Part shown: positions 53,520-61,889 of the stretch, piece by piece
Numbering within the stretch: position 1 is the first letter of the stretch
Layout: each line of letters begins with the position of its first letter
Source of the DNA: Caenibius sp. WL
GTDB lineage: Bacteria > Pseudomonadota > Alphaproteobacteria > Sphingomonadales > Sphingomonadaceae
Direction of reading: 5' to 3'
Assembly: GCF_019803445.1 (NCBI RefSeq)
Contig: NZ_CP081844.1
Coordinates: 1,314,501 to 1,378,500, forward strand
Length of the DNA: 64,000 nucleotides
Program-made: the position numbers and the translations under genes
Notes under the pieces: model-generated
Database searches by the model: none
Seen by the model: only the letters and a program-made list of their open reading frames with translations
Told to the model about the DNA's origin: nothing

Positions 53520-54785
53520 TTGGCTCGCATAGTGATGAAATTTGGCGGTACTTCGATGGCGGGGACGGAACGCATCCGCCGTGTGGCCAATATCGTGCGC
53601 CGCCAGCAGGCCGCCGGGCATGAAGTGGCCGTGGTGGTATCGGCCATGGCCGGGGAAACCGACCGTCTGGTGAACTTCTGCCGCGAAGCGAACGCGCTGT
53701 ACGACCCGGCGGAATACGACGTGGTCGTGGCGGCGGGCGAACAGGTCACTTCGGGGCTGCTGGCGCTGACCCTGCAGGCGATGGGCTGCAAGGCGCGCAG
53801 CTGGCTGGGCTGGCAATTGCCGATCAGGACCAACGACGCCCATGCCAAGGCGCGGATCGAGGATTTCGATGCCGATGCGCTGATCGCCTCGATGCAGGCG
53901 GGCGAAATCGCGGTGATCCCGGGCTTTCAGGGCTTGGCGCCGGATGGCCGGGTGACGACGCTGGGCCGGGGCGGTTCCGACACGTCGGCGGTGGCGGTCG
54001 CGGCGGCGGTCAAGGCCGACCGGTGCGATATCTACACCGATGTCGATGGCGTCTATACCACCGATCCGCGCATCGTGGCCAAGGCGCGCAAGCTGCCCAA
54101 TGTCACTTACGAAGAAATGCTGGAGCTGGCTTCGGTCGGCTCGAAAGTCCTGCAGACCCGTTCGGTCAGCCTCGCCATGAAGGAAGGCGTCCGGGTGCAG
54201 GTGTTGTCATCCTTCATCGACGACGATGCCCCGCTGGCGGATGAACTGCCCGGCACGATGATCGTCAGCGACGAAGAACTGGAAGGACTCGATATGGAAC
54301 GCCAGCAGATCACCGGTATCGCCGCCGACAAGAACGAGGCGAAGATCACTCTTACCCGCGTTGCCGACCGGCCGGGCGCGGTTGCGGCGATTTTCGGCCC
54401 GCTGGCCGCCGCCAACATCAATGTCGACATGATCATCCAGAACGTCGCCAAGGACAAGGGTGAGACGGACGTGACGTTCACCGTGCCGCAGGCCGATCTC
54501 GAACGGTCGCAGGCGCTGCTCGAAGGGCAGAAGGACGCCATCGGCTTCTATCGCATGATCACCGACAGCAAGGTTTCGAAAATCAGCGTCGTGGGCGTGG
54601 GTATGCGCAGCCATGCGGGCGTCGCCGCCACCATGTTCAAGACGCTGGCCGATCGCGGAATCAATATCCAGGCGATCTCCACCAGCGAAATCAAGGTTTC
54701 GGTGCTGATCGACGCGGACGAAACCGAACTGGCCGTGCGCGTGCTGCACACCGCCTATGGTCTCGACGCCGCCGACGCGGCCTGA
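53520..54785 (+). CDS. lysC: aspartate kinase
   Basis: First step from aspartate to lysine, threonine and methionine. The 421-residue protein starts at TTG 53520, which follows AGGAG (53508-53512) at a good distance and gives the family start MARIVMKFGGTSMAG; no ATG fits before KFGGTS except an internal one. The kinase domain includes TTLGRGGSDTSAVAVAAA and DVDGVYTTDPRIV, and two ACT domains follow (RVADRPGAVAAIFGPLAAANINVDMI and VVGVGMRSHAGVAATMFKTLADRGINI), which sense lysine and/or threonine. Confidence 0.96.
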   Translation: MARIVMKFGGTSMAGTERIRRVANIVRRQQAAGHEVAVVVSAMAGETDRLVNFCREANALYDPAEYDVVVAAGEQVTSGLLALTLQAMGCKARSWLGWQLPIRTNDAHAKARIEDFDADALIASMQAGEIAVIPGFQGLAPDGRVTTLGRGGSDTSAVAVAAAVKADRCDIYTDVDGVYTTDPRIVAKARKLPNVTYEEMLELASVGSKVLQTRSVSLAMKEGVRVQVLSSFIDDDAPLADELPGTMIVSDEELEGLDMERQQITGIAADKNEAKITLTRVADRPGAVAAIFGPLAAANINVDMIIQNVAKDKGETDVTFTVPQADLERSQALLEGQKDAIGFYRMITDSKVSKISVVGVGMRSHAGVAATMFKTLADRGINIQAISTSEIKVSVLIDADETELAVRVLHTAYGLDAADAA

Positions 54786-54811
54786 GGACACGGGGCACAG
54801 TTTTCTTCTCC

Positions 54812-54839
54812 CGTCATTCCCGCGCAGGCGGGAATGACG
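54812..54839. repeat. collapsed copy of the CGTCATTCCCGC palindrome
   Basis: CGTCATTCCCGC, loop GCAG, GCGGGAATGACG: a perfect 12-bp stem with a 4-base loop. It looks like the 70-bp copies with the interior removed. It lies 26 bases after lysC and may act as its transcript end. Confidence 0.9.
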
Positions 54840-54867
54840 AAGGTTGGTGACGAGGGTGCGTGCAGGG

Positions 54868-55073
54868 TTTTAAAGCTTAGGCGATTGTATCTTTTACAAA
54901 TACTCCACCCGTTCAGCCTGAGCCTGTCGAAGGCTGCATGCAACAGCAGCCCCCCTGCTCAGGAAAGCTCCTTGGCCACACTTTCGGCGCATGGCCTTCG
55001 ACAGGCTCAGGCCGAACGGAAATTGGGCCGGGGCAATTCGTATTTGCAAAAGATACAATCGCCTAAGCTTAAG
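54868..55073. repeat. nested inverted-repeat element of about 200 bp
   Basis: Outer arms 54873-54903 and 55040-55070 share AAGCTTAGGCGATTGTATCT and neighbouring bases as inverse complements over about 31 bases with one mismatch. Inner arms 54909-54936 and 54992-55019 are an inverted doublet of the CTTCGACAGGCTCAGG repeat. The centre (54937-54991) is unrelated. It resembles a small non-autonomous element (MITE-like) holding a REPIN, between convergent genes. Confidence 0.8.
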
Positions 55074-55827
55074 CCTGCACCGCAGGCGCGCCGACCCGCT
55101 GCGCGATATCGTCCAGAATGTCGGCCAGTTCGGCGGTATGTGTGACATTGGGCATATGCCCGGTGTCGAGAGTGTAGGTTTCCACCGGCCCGGCGACCGC
55201 GATCATCGCGCGCTGCGTGGCGATGGGCAGGATCTTGTCCTGCAACGTTTCGATATAGAACCGGGGAAGGGCCCCATAGCGCGCTGGGCTGAGATGCAGC
55301 GGTGCGGCCAGCGCGGTTGACGGTTCGGGCGCGATATGTGCGCGCGACCACGCCCGCTCTTCCCCGGTGTAGCCTTCGTGGAACCAGGCATCGGGATCGG
55401 GCGGCAGCAGCCAGCGCCGATCCTCGCTGAAGCCGATGGGAAACGGCACGCGGCCGTCATCCGCATGGCCCGATCGGGCAAGCAGATCGGCCATCGTCGC
55501 CATCGCCGTGCCATCGGGCAGCATGACCGCCGTCAGATAGACCACGCCTGCCACCTGCTGCGCCGCCTGTTCGGCCACCTGGCTGGCCACCAGCCCGCCG
55601 CGGCTGTGCCCGACCACGATCACCGGATCGCCCTGCGCCGCGATAGCATCGGCAACGTCGCCGGCCCAGCGTTCCAGCGTGCACTGTTCGGGCGGGGTGG
55701 GATCGCCCGCGCAGCCCGCCAGATTGGGCACGATGGCGCTGTGGCCGCGCGCCGCCAGTTCGGGCAGCAATCGGTCCCAGCACCACGCGCCGTGGAACAT
55801 TCCGTGGATCAGCACGAATTTCGCCAA
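55069..55827 (-). CDS. alpha/beta hydrolase
   Basis: A 252-residue alpha/beta hydrolase: FVLIHGMFHGAWCWDRLLPELAARGH, nucleophile elbow GHSRGG, and catalytic His in TGHMPNVTHT near the C terminus. The HGMFHGAWCW start is like that of plant methylesterase/hydroxynitrile-lyase-type enzymes. The substrate is unknown. The stop lies inside the outer arm of the repeat element. Confidence 0.88.
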   Translation of the reverse strand: MAKFVLIHGMFHGAWCWDRLLPELAARGHSAIVPNLAGCAGDPTPPEQCTLERWAGDVADAIAAQGDPVIVVGHSRGGLVASQVAEQAAQQVAGVVYLTAVMLPDGTAMATMADLLARSGHADDGRVPFPIGFSEDRRWLLPPDPDAWFHEGYTGEERAWSRAHIAPEPSTALAAPLHLSPARYGALPRFYIETLQDKILPIATQRAMIAVAGPVETYTLDTGHMPNVTHTAELADILDDIAQRVGAPAVQA

Positions 55828-55872
55828 TGTCTCTCTCCCTTCAATACTGTGCAGCCGGTTCTTGCCGCTGGT

Positions 55873-56412
55873 TCATGGCCGCTCCCGGCATATGGGCGAT
55901 GCTGCGGTGGGCAGCAGTTCCGGCGCGATCGGCTGAGTTTCGGCCGCGCGCCGCTCCGCGAATTTCCAGCCCTGGGGCGTGTGGACGATCGTGTCTTCAT
56001 ACACGGCGAAGCCGACATAGGGGGTGCTGCCCGTGGCCGCGCCTGCGGTGTCTTTCATATAGACCAGCTGCGAACGGGCCCGCACCGTATCCACGGCCAC
56101 TTTGACCAGCGCCGGGGCGGAAGGCAGGTGCAGAGTCCGGTCCGTCTTCCCGTCGATCATCGCGGCCAGCGCGCTTTGCCCGCGCACCGGCTGGCCGCGA
56201 ACGATCAACTGCCCTTCGGCGGTGAACGTGGCCGCGAAGGCGGCCCCGTTGCCCGCATCGGCATAGAGCGCATAGCGCGCCATCAGATCGGCAATTTCCG
56301 CCCGGTCTTCCAGCGAGAGGCAGAGCGGCGCGGCAGCGGGCTTCGCTGCGGCGGGCGTGGCCGCGAGCGGCAGAGTGAGCGCCAGCAGCAGAGCGGCGAG
56401 GCGGTGCTTCAT
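55873..56412 (-). CDS. exported SnoaL/NTF2-fold protein
   Basis: A 179-residue protein with a signal peptide ending about AAAKPAAA (residue 27) and a SnoaL-like (nuclear transport factor 2) fold: EDRAEIADLMARYALYADAGNGAAFAATFTAEGQLIV, then a hydrophobic core region. The ATG at 56412 is used because the signal starts there. Function unknown. It is divergent from a second NTF2-fold protein, and follows the hydrolase on the same strand. Confidence 0.82.
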   Translation of the reverse strand: MKHRLAALLLALTLPLAATPAAAKPAAAPLCLSLEDRAEIADLMARYALYADAGNGAAFAATFTAEGQLIVRGQPVRGQSALAAMIDGKTDRTLHLPSAPALVKVAVDTVRARSQLVYMKDTAGAATGSTPYVGFAVYEDTIVHTPQGWKFAERRAAETQPIAPELLPTAASPICRERP

Positions 56413-56572
56413 CTTTCGGGTTCCCCAATCGTTGCGAAGGGATGGTGCCGCAGCGCGCGCCGTGGCGCAATCGTGATGCGCGTCGTCTTCGCTGCGGGGC
56501 AGGGCGTGCCGCGCCACCTTGACCGCGCCCATGCCTGCGCCCACTAGCGGGCAGCATTACGATGGAGAGGAC

Positions 56573-57007
56573 ATGGTTGAAATTCCCGAAATGGGCAAAG
56601 CGCAGATGGCAGGGCAGGCGGAAGGGCCTTCGGCCGGTCATATCCGCGATGTGTTCGAACGCTATGTCGCCCTGTTCAGCGCGGGCGATGCCGATGCGGT
56701 GGCCGCGCTCTATGCCGAAGACGCGGTGCTGCGCGATCCGGTGACATCGCCGCCGGTGCAGGGCCGCGCCGCCATCCGCGCGTGGTATCAGGCCGCGTTC
56801 GACGCGATGGCGGAAGGCATGCGGCTGGAACTCGAAGGATCGGTGCGGATCGCCGGGCCTCTGGGGGCCGCTGCGATGATGGTCCATGCGGTGAACAATG
56901 GTGTGCCGTTCCGCGTGGAAACGCTGGATGTGATGCGTTTCAATCCCGATGGGCTGATCGCGGCGATGGACGCCTATTTCGGCGAATCGAACTATCTTTC
57001 GGCATAA
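56573..57007 (+). CDS. SnoaL/steroid delta-isomerase-like protein
   Basis: A 144-residue cytoplasmic NTF2-fold protein: HIRDVFERYVALFSAGDADAVAALYAEDAVLRDPVTSPPVQGRAAIRAWYQAAFD, a sequence close to ketosteroid-isomerase-like families. A GGAGAGG site precedes the ATG. Members isomerise steroids or bind small hydrophobic ligands, but many are uncharacterised. Paired with the divergent NTF2-fold gene at 55873, an interesting duplication of fold in one spot. Confidence 0.85.
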   Translation: MVEIPEMGKAQMAGQAEGPSAGHIRDVFERYVALFSAGDADAVAALYAEDAVLRDPVTSPPVQGRAAIRAWYQAAFDAMAEGMRLELEGSVRIAGPLGAAAMMVHAVNNGVPFRVETLDVMRFNPDGLIAAMDAYFGESNYLSA

Positions 57008-57011
57008 CGAG

Positions 57012-57042
57012 ATGGCCCCCGTCCGGTGTGGGCGGGGGCCAT
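57012..57042. terminator. hairpin between the SnoaL-like gene and catalase
   Basis: ATGGCCCCCGTC (57012-57023) pairs with GGCGGGGGCCAT (57031-57042), a 12-bp stem in a short convergent gap. T-runs are missing, so it is a probable but not classical terminator. Confidence 0.55.
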
Positions 57043-57052
57043 CCGGGGCCGA

Positions 57053-58576
57053 TCAGCGGGTGCGCGGGGTTTCGATCGCGCGGGCCTGCACTTCCCCTTC
57101 GGTCGGGGCAGGCAGGCCGAGCGCCGCCGCCACGCCCGCGCCATAGGCCGGGTCGCAGCGGGTGCAGTTGCCGATGTGCCGGAGCTTGATGAAGTCCGGG
57201 GCATCGCCCATCGCCGCCGCTGTGTTGGCGAACAGCGCCTGCTGCTGTTCCGGGCTCATCTGCTGGAACAGCTTGCGCGGCTGGGTGAAGTAATCGTCGT
57301 CATCCTCGCGGAAGTTCCAGTGATCGGCATTGCCGTTGATTTTCAGCGGCGGTTCGCGGAATTCGGGCTGTTCCTCCCACTGGCCGAAGCTGTTCGGCTC
57401 GTAATGCGGGCGGCTGCCGTAATTCCCGTCGACCCGGCCGGCCCCGTCGCGCTGGTTGCTCATCACCGGGCAACGGGCGGCGTTCACCGGAATCTGATGG
57501 AAATTCACCCCCAGGCGATAGCGCTGCGCATCGGTGTAGTTGAACAGCCGCGCCTGCAGCATGCGGTCGGGCGAGAAGCCGATCCCCGGCGGAACCGTGG
57601 ACGGGGCAAACGCGCTCTGTTCCACATCGGCGAAGAAATTCTCCGGATTGCGGTTCAGTTCGAATTCGCCCACTTCGATCAGCGGGTAATCGGCCTTGTA
57701 CCACACCTTGGTGAGATCGAACGGATGGAAGCGATAGGTTTCCGCATCCGCTTCGGGCATGACCTGAATGTACATTTTCCATTTCGGGAAATCGCCCCGT
57801 TCGATGGCGTCGTAGAGGTCGCGCTGGTGCGATTCCCGGTCTCCGCCGACCAGGGCCGCGGCTTCCGCATCGGTCAGGTTTTCAATGCCCTGCTGGGTCT
57901 TGAAGTGGAATTTCACCCAGAACCGTTCCCCGGCTTCGTTCCAGAAGCTGTAGGTGTGGCTGCCGAAGCCGTGCATGTGGCGGTAGCTTTTCGGAATGCC
58001 CCGGTCGGACATCACGATCGTCACCTGATGGAAAGCTTCGGGCAGCAGCGTCCAGAAATCCCAGTTGTTGGTGGCGCTGCGCAGGTTGGTGCGCGGATCG
58101 CGCTTCACCGCCTTGTTGAGATCGGGGAATTTGCGCGGATCGCGCAGGAAGAACACGGGGGTGTTGTTGCCCACCATGTCCCAGTTGCCTTCCTCGGTAT
58201 AGAATTTCAGCGCGAAGCCGCGAATGTCGCGTTCGGCATCCGCCGCGCCGCGTTCCCCGGCCACGGTGGTGAAACGGGCGAACATTTCGGTCTTCTTGCC
58301 GACTTCGGAAAAGATTTTCGCGCGGGTGTAGCGGGTGATGTCGTTCGTCACCGTGAACGTGCCGAACGCGCCCGATCCCTTGGCGTGCATGCGCCGTTCG
58401 GGGATCACTTCGCGCACGAAATTGGCCAGCTTCTCGTTCAGCCACACATCCTGGGCGAGCAAGGGGCCGCGCGGCCCGGCGGTGAGGCTGTCCTGATTGT
58501 CCGGCACCGGGGCGCCGAAAGCGGTGGTCAGATGCGAAACGGGGCATTTGCCTGCGTCGGGATGCGATCGGTCCAT
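57053..58576 (-). CDS. monofunctional haem catalase
   Basis: Decomposes hydrogen peroxide. The 507-residue clade 3-size enzyme has distal His64 ([12 protein letters not shown], where Ala-Lys-Gly usually follows), Asn137 (VGNNTPVFF) and proximal haem ligand Tyr347 ([14 protein letters not shown]). The [13 protein letters not shown] stretch is also conserved. The upstream region has a repeated TAATCGAC, possibly an OxyR site. Confidence 0.96.
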   Translation of the reverse strand: MDRSHPDAGKCPVSHLTTAFGAPVPDNQDSLTAGPRGPLLAQDVWLNEKLANFVREVIPERRMHAKGSGAFGTFTVTNDITRYTRAKIFSEVGKKTEMFARFTTVAGERGAADAERDIRGFALKFYTEEGNWDMVGNNTPVFFLRDPRKFPDLNKAVKRDPRTNLRSATNNWDFWTLLPEAFHQVTIVMSDRGIPKSYRHMHGFGSHTYSFWNEAGERFWVKFHFKTQQGIENLTDAEAAALVGGDRESHQRDLYDAIERGDFPKWKMYIQVMPEADAETYRFHPFDLTKVWYKADYPLIEVGEFELNRNPENFFADVEQSAFAPSTVPPGIGFSPDRMLQARLFNYTDAQRYRLGVNFHQIPVNAARCPVMSNQRDGAGRVDGNYGSRPHYEPNSFGQWEEQPEFREPPLKINGNADHWNFREDDDDYFTQPRKLFQQMSPEQQQALFANTAAAMGDAPDFIKLRHIGNCTRCDPAYGAGVAAALGLPAPTEGEVQARAIETPRTR

Positions 58577-58780
58577 TGTCTCTCTCCTCGTGAATGGTGA
58601 CGGTACATTTTTCTATCCGGATATCCATAATCGACTAAACAAATTAAAATCGTAAGTCTAATCGACGAGGTGATTTAACTTGCGCTGTTGCTGCCATTTC
58701 TCCCGGTTGTTGCGGCTTGTCGGCTGGCAGACAGCGCTTTAAGGCGCGTGCCGACCGATTTCATGACCACCGGAGCCAGA
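58577..58780. promoter_or_regulatory. divergent promoter region of catalase and the flavoprotein
   Basis: An AT-rich patch (about 58610-58680) holds TAATCGACTA (58628-58637) and TAATCGACGA (58659-58668), direct repeats about 31 bases apart, i.e. three helical turns. Such spaced repeats are consistent with a dimeric activator. No OxyR consensus could be confirmed. Confidence 0.4.
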
Positions 58781-59791
58781 ATGAGCGCCTTTCCCAAGAC
58801 AACCCACCTCATGGCGCGCGGCGCCGCATTCCTCGGCAGCGAACATGCCATTCTCTGCGGGGCGATGAGCTGGGTGTCGGAACGCAATCTGGTGGCGGCG
58901 ATCTCCAACGCCGGGGGCTTCGGCGTGATCGCCTGCGGGGCGATGACGCCCGAACTGCTCGATGCCGAAATCGCCGGGACCAAGGCGCTGACGGGCAAGC
59001 CGTTCGGCGTCAATCTCATCACCATGCACCCGCAATTGTTCGATCTGATCGAAGTCTGCGCGAAGCACGGGGTCGGCCATGTGGTGCTGGCCGGCGGCAT
59101 TCCGCCCAAAGGCAGCGTGGAAGCGATCAAGGCGTTCGGGGCCAAAGTGATCGTGTTCGCGCCCACGCTGGCGCTGGCGAAGAAACTGCTGCGCTCGGGC
59201 GGCGATGCGCTGGTGATCGAAGGGATGGAAGCGGGCGGCCATATCGGCCCGGTCGCCACCAGCGTGCTGGCGCAGGAATTCCTGCCCGCGCTGGCGGAGG
59301 AGCATCTGGTGTTCGTCGCCGGGGGGATCGGCCGGGGCGAGGCGATCGCGGGCTATCTCGAAATGGGCGCGGCCGGGGTCCAGCTCGGCACGCGGTTCGC
59401 CTGCGCCACCGAAAGCATCGCCCATCCGGCATTCAAGCAGGCGTTTTTCCGCGCCAACGCGCGCGACGCGGTGGCCAGCGTGCAAGTCGATCCGCGCCTG
59501 CCGGTGATCCCGGTGCGCGCGCTCAAGAACAAGGGCACCGAGGAATTCACCGCCAAGCAGCGCGAAGTGGCGCAATTGCTGGACGACGGCCAGGTGGAAA
59601 TGGGCGAGGCGCAGCTGCGGATCGAACATTACTGGGCCGGCGCGCTGCGCCGCGCGGTGATCGATGGCGATGTGGAGAACGGCTCGCTGATGGCGGGCCA
59701 GTCGGTCGGCATGGTCAGCAAGGAAGAGCCGGTGGCCGACATCATCGCCGAACTGCTGGCTGAAAGCGAAACCGCGCTTTCGCGGCGGTGA
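58781..59791 (+). CDS. NAD(P)H-dependent flavin oxidoreductase, nitronate monooxygenase/FabK-like
   Basis: A 336-residue TIM-barrel flavoprotein of the 2-nitropropane dioxygenase family: LGSEHAILCGAMSWVSERNLVAAISNAGGFGVIACGAM, GVNLITMHPQ, and EGMEAGGHIGPVATSVLAQEF with the His of the FMN pocket; GGIGRGEAIAGYLEMGAAGVQLGTRF binds the phosphate. Either nitronate oxidation or enoyl-ACP reduction (FabK) is possible. ATG 58781 has GGAG five bases away; 58763 is the alternative. Confidence 0.85.
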   Translation: MSAFPKTTHLMARGAAFLGSEHAILCGAMSWVSERNLVAAISNAGGFGVIACGAMTPELLDAEIAGTKALTGKPFGVNLITMHPQLFDLIEVCAKHGVGHVVLAGGIPPKGSVEAIKAFGAKVIVFAPTLALAKKLLRSGGDALVIEGMEAGGHIGPVATSVLAQEFLPALAEEHLVFVAGGIGRGEAIAGYLEMGAAGVQLGTRFACATESIAHPAFKQAFFRANARDAVASVQVDPRLPVIPVRALKNKGTEEFTAKQREVAQLLDDGQVEMGEAQLRIEHYWAGALRRAVIDGDVENGSLMAGQSVGMVSKEEPVADIIAELLAESETALSRR

Positions 59792-60381
59792 TTTCGGCGG
59801 GGGCCTTCCGCCCCGCGTGTCCTTCGACAGACTCAAGATGAGCGGGGTGGGGGGATAGCCGGTATTCGGGATGGAGCGGAGGTAACATCCCTCCATATCC
59901 GTTCGTCCTGAGCCTGTCGAAGGACGCGCACCCCCCAGCCCCAGGGGCACGGTCCGTCAAACTTTCCTACACGCGCCAAATCTGGCTTAACCTGCGGCAT
60001 GAGACGCCGCATCGCTCCTTGTGCCGCCGCAGCCAGCAATCCCCGGGATGAAGCGGGGCGGGCAGGCGGTAACAGGATACCGCTGCGAAAAGTCACACCC
60101 ATCGCCCGGCCCGCAGCAGGCGCCTGGAGAGGGGCGGGCCTGCACGCGCGGGGTGGGAAGGGGCATCATCCTCGGAAAACCGGGCTTTTCCCCTATCCGA
60201 AAGGGTGGAAGGCAGGCCCTGCCGGATGGCGGGCGGCGCATCGTCGGGCGAGAAACCGGGCGCACTTTCGGGCCGTTCTGTGTCAACCGGGCCAGTCCTG
60301 CGGGCGAAGGGCCGATTTCGGTTCCCGGCAGGGACTTGCCGGGTTACGATGTCTTGTCCGGCAGTGGAAAGAGAGAGGCAG
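59792..60381. other. 590-base gap with repeats and small hairpins
   Basis: No protein gene is recognised in any frame. An inverted repeat doublet (59816-59929), a hairpin GCGGTA-N6-TACCGC (60066-60083), and GGAAAA-N6-TTTTCC (60074-60091 region is separate; the latter is 60174-60191) are visible. The promoter of the stomatin-like gene probably lies near its end. Confidence 0.55.
59816..59929. repeat. REPIN-like inverted doublet
   Basis: Arm 59816-59850 (slightly diverged CCTTCGACAGACTCAAGATG) and arm 59899-59929 (CGTCCTGAGCCTGTCGAAGG), 48 bases apart. Confidence 0.88.
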
Positions 60382-61401
60382 ATGGGCAGTTTTCTGATCG
60401 CGCTTGTGGTTCTGGTGGTGATTTTCCTGCTGATGGGCGTTCGTGTCGTCCGCCAGGGGTATGTCTATACGATCGAACGGCTGGGCAAATTCACGCTCGC
60501 CGCCGAACCGGGGCTGCATCTCATCATCCCGTTCATCGACCGCGTGGGCCAGAAAGTGAACATGATGGAGCAGGTGCTGGATATTCCGGGGCAGGAAATC
60601 ATCACCCGCGACAACGCCATGGTCGGTGTGGATGCGGTGGTGTTCTTCCAGGTGCTGGATGCGGGCAAGGCGGCTTACGAGGTGTCGAACCTCTACAATG
60701 CGATCATGCAGCTCACCACCACCAACCTGCGCACGGTGATGGGCTCGATGGATCTGGACGAGACTCTGTCCAAGCGGGACGAGATCAACGCCCGTCTGCT
60801 CTCGGTGGTCGATCATGCCACGTCGCCGTGGGGGGTGAAAATCACCCGCGTCGAAATCAAGGATATCCGCCCGCCGGCGGACATTTCCAACGCCATGGCC
60901 CGGCAGATGAAGGCGGAGCGTGAAAAGCGCGCGCAGATTCTGGAAGCGGAAGGCCTGCGGGCGGCGGAAATCCTGCGCGCCGAAGGCGACAAGCAATCGC
61001 AGATTCTCTCTGCCGAAGGCCGCCGCGAAGCCGCTTTCCGCGACGCCGAGGCGCGTGAGCGCGAAGCCGAGGCCGAAGCGCGCGCAACGCAGATGGTCAG
61101 CGCCGCCATCGCCGAATCGGGCAGCCAGGCGATCAATTACTTCGTGGCGCAGAAATACACCGAGGCGGTTTCGCAATTCGCGACCTCGCCCAATGCCAAG
61201 ACCATCCTGTTCCCGGTGGAAGCGTCCAATCTCATCGGCACGCTGGGCGGTATCGGCGAACTGGTGAAGGATGCGCTGGGCGATGGGAATGGCGGGGGTG
61301 GCGGCAATGCTGGCGGCGGCGGCAGGGGCCGGAGCGCCGATACCCCGCGTCCGCCGGTCATGCCGCGGCCCAGCGTGCCGCCTTCGGCGGGCGGGCAGTG
61401 A
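60382..61401 (+). CDS. SPFH/stomatin-like membrane protein (QmcA type)
   Basis: A 339-residue protein with one N-terminal hydrophobic helix (SFLIALVVLVVIFLLMGV) and an SPFH domain (VVRQGYVYTIERLGKFTLAAEPGLHLIIPFIDRV), then a long charged helix rich in Ala/Glu/Arg (REKRAQILEAEGLRAAEI and REREAEAEARATQM) and a Gly/Pro-rich tail. It forms large oligomeric assemblies in membranes and works with an NfeD protein, whose gene follows and overlaps its stop (TGATG). Confidence 0.92.
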   Translation: MGSFLIALVVLVVIFLLMGVRVVRQGYVYTIERLGKFTLAAEPGLHLIIPFIDRVGQKVNMMEQVLDIPGQEIITRDNAMVGVDAVVFFQVLDAGKAAYEVSNLYNAIMQLTTTNLRTVMGSMDLDETLSKRDEINARLLSVVDHATSPWGVKITRVEIKDIRPPADISNAMARQMKAEREKRAQILEAEGLRAAEILRAEGDKQSQILSAEGRREAAFRDAEAREREAEAEARATQMVSAAIAESGSQAINYFVAQKYTEAVSQFATSPNAKTILFPVEASNLIGTLGGIGELVKDALGDGNGGGGGNAGGGGRGRSADTPRPPVMPRPSVPPSAGGQ

Positions 61402-61868
61402 TGGAGGCGCTGAACAATCTGGACGCACACTGGGTCTGGCTGGCGATCGGCCTGATCCTCGCCTCCGCCGAAATGGCGCTGCCGGGGTTGTTCCTGATCT
61501 GGCTGGCCGGGGCGGCGCTGATTACCGGGATTGCCGCCTGGCTGCTGCCGATCGGCCTGCCGGTGCAGATCGTGCTGTTTGCCGTGCTGGCGATCGTGGC
61601 GGTGTTTACCGGCCGCACGTATCTGCGCGCCAATCCGGTGGCGGAGGCCGATCCCAAGATGAATCGGCGGGGTGCGCGGCTGACGGGGGAAACGGCGGTG
61701 GTGACGCAGGCTATCGTCGGTGGCAGCGGCCGCATCCATCATGGCGACAGCGAATGGATCGCCCGTGGGCCGGACACCGCGCCGGGCACGCGCGTGCGCA
61801 TCGTCGGCAGCGATGGGGCGGTGCTGCTGGTGGAACCGCTCGGCAGCGGTGAGACCGACGGAGCCTGA
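61401..61868 (+). CDS. NfeD family membrane protein
   Basis: A 155-residue protein with two to three N-terminal hydrophobic helices (WVWLAIGLILASAEMALPGLFLIWLAGAALITGIAAW) and a C-terminal OB-fold-like domain (LTGETAVVTQAIVGGSGRIHHGDSEWIARGPDTAPGTRVRIVGSDG). It is the usual partner of QmcA-type SPFH proteins. GTG 61398 or ATG 61401 could be the start; the latter gives a one-base stop overlap. Confidence 0.9.
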   Translation: MEALNNLDAHWVWLAIGLILASAEMALPGLFLIWLAGAALITGIAAWLLPIGLPVQIVLFAVLAIVAVFTGRTYLRANPVAEADPKMNRRGARLTGETAVVTQAIVGGSGRIHHGDSEWIARGPDTAPGTRVRIVGSDGAVLLVEPLGSGETDGA

Positions 61869-61889
61869 GAGAAGGGCCCGAGGTTTCCC

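Noticed and set aside
59792-60381. Cobalamin or other known riboswitch in the long gap
   Set aside because: Looked for B12-box and similar conserved loops on both strands and found none; only short unrelated hairpins.
60021-60923. A 300-codon frame before and across the stomatin-like gene
   Set aside because: It overlaps the clear SPFH domain in another frame and its translation is Arg/Gly/Pro-rich with no family match.
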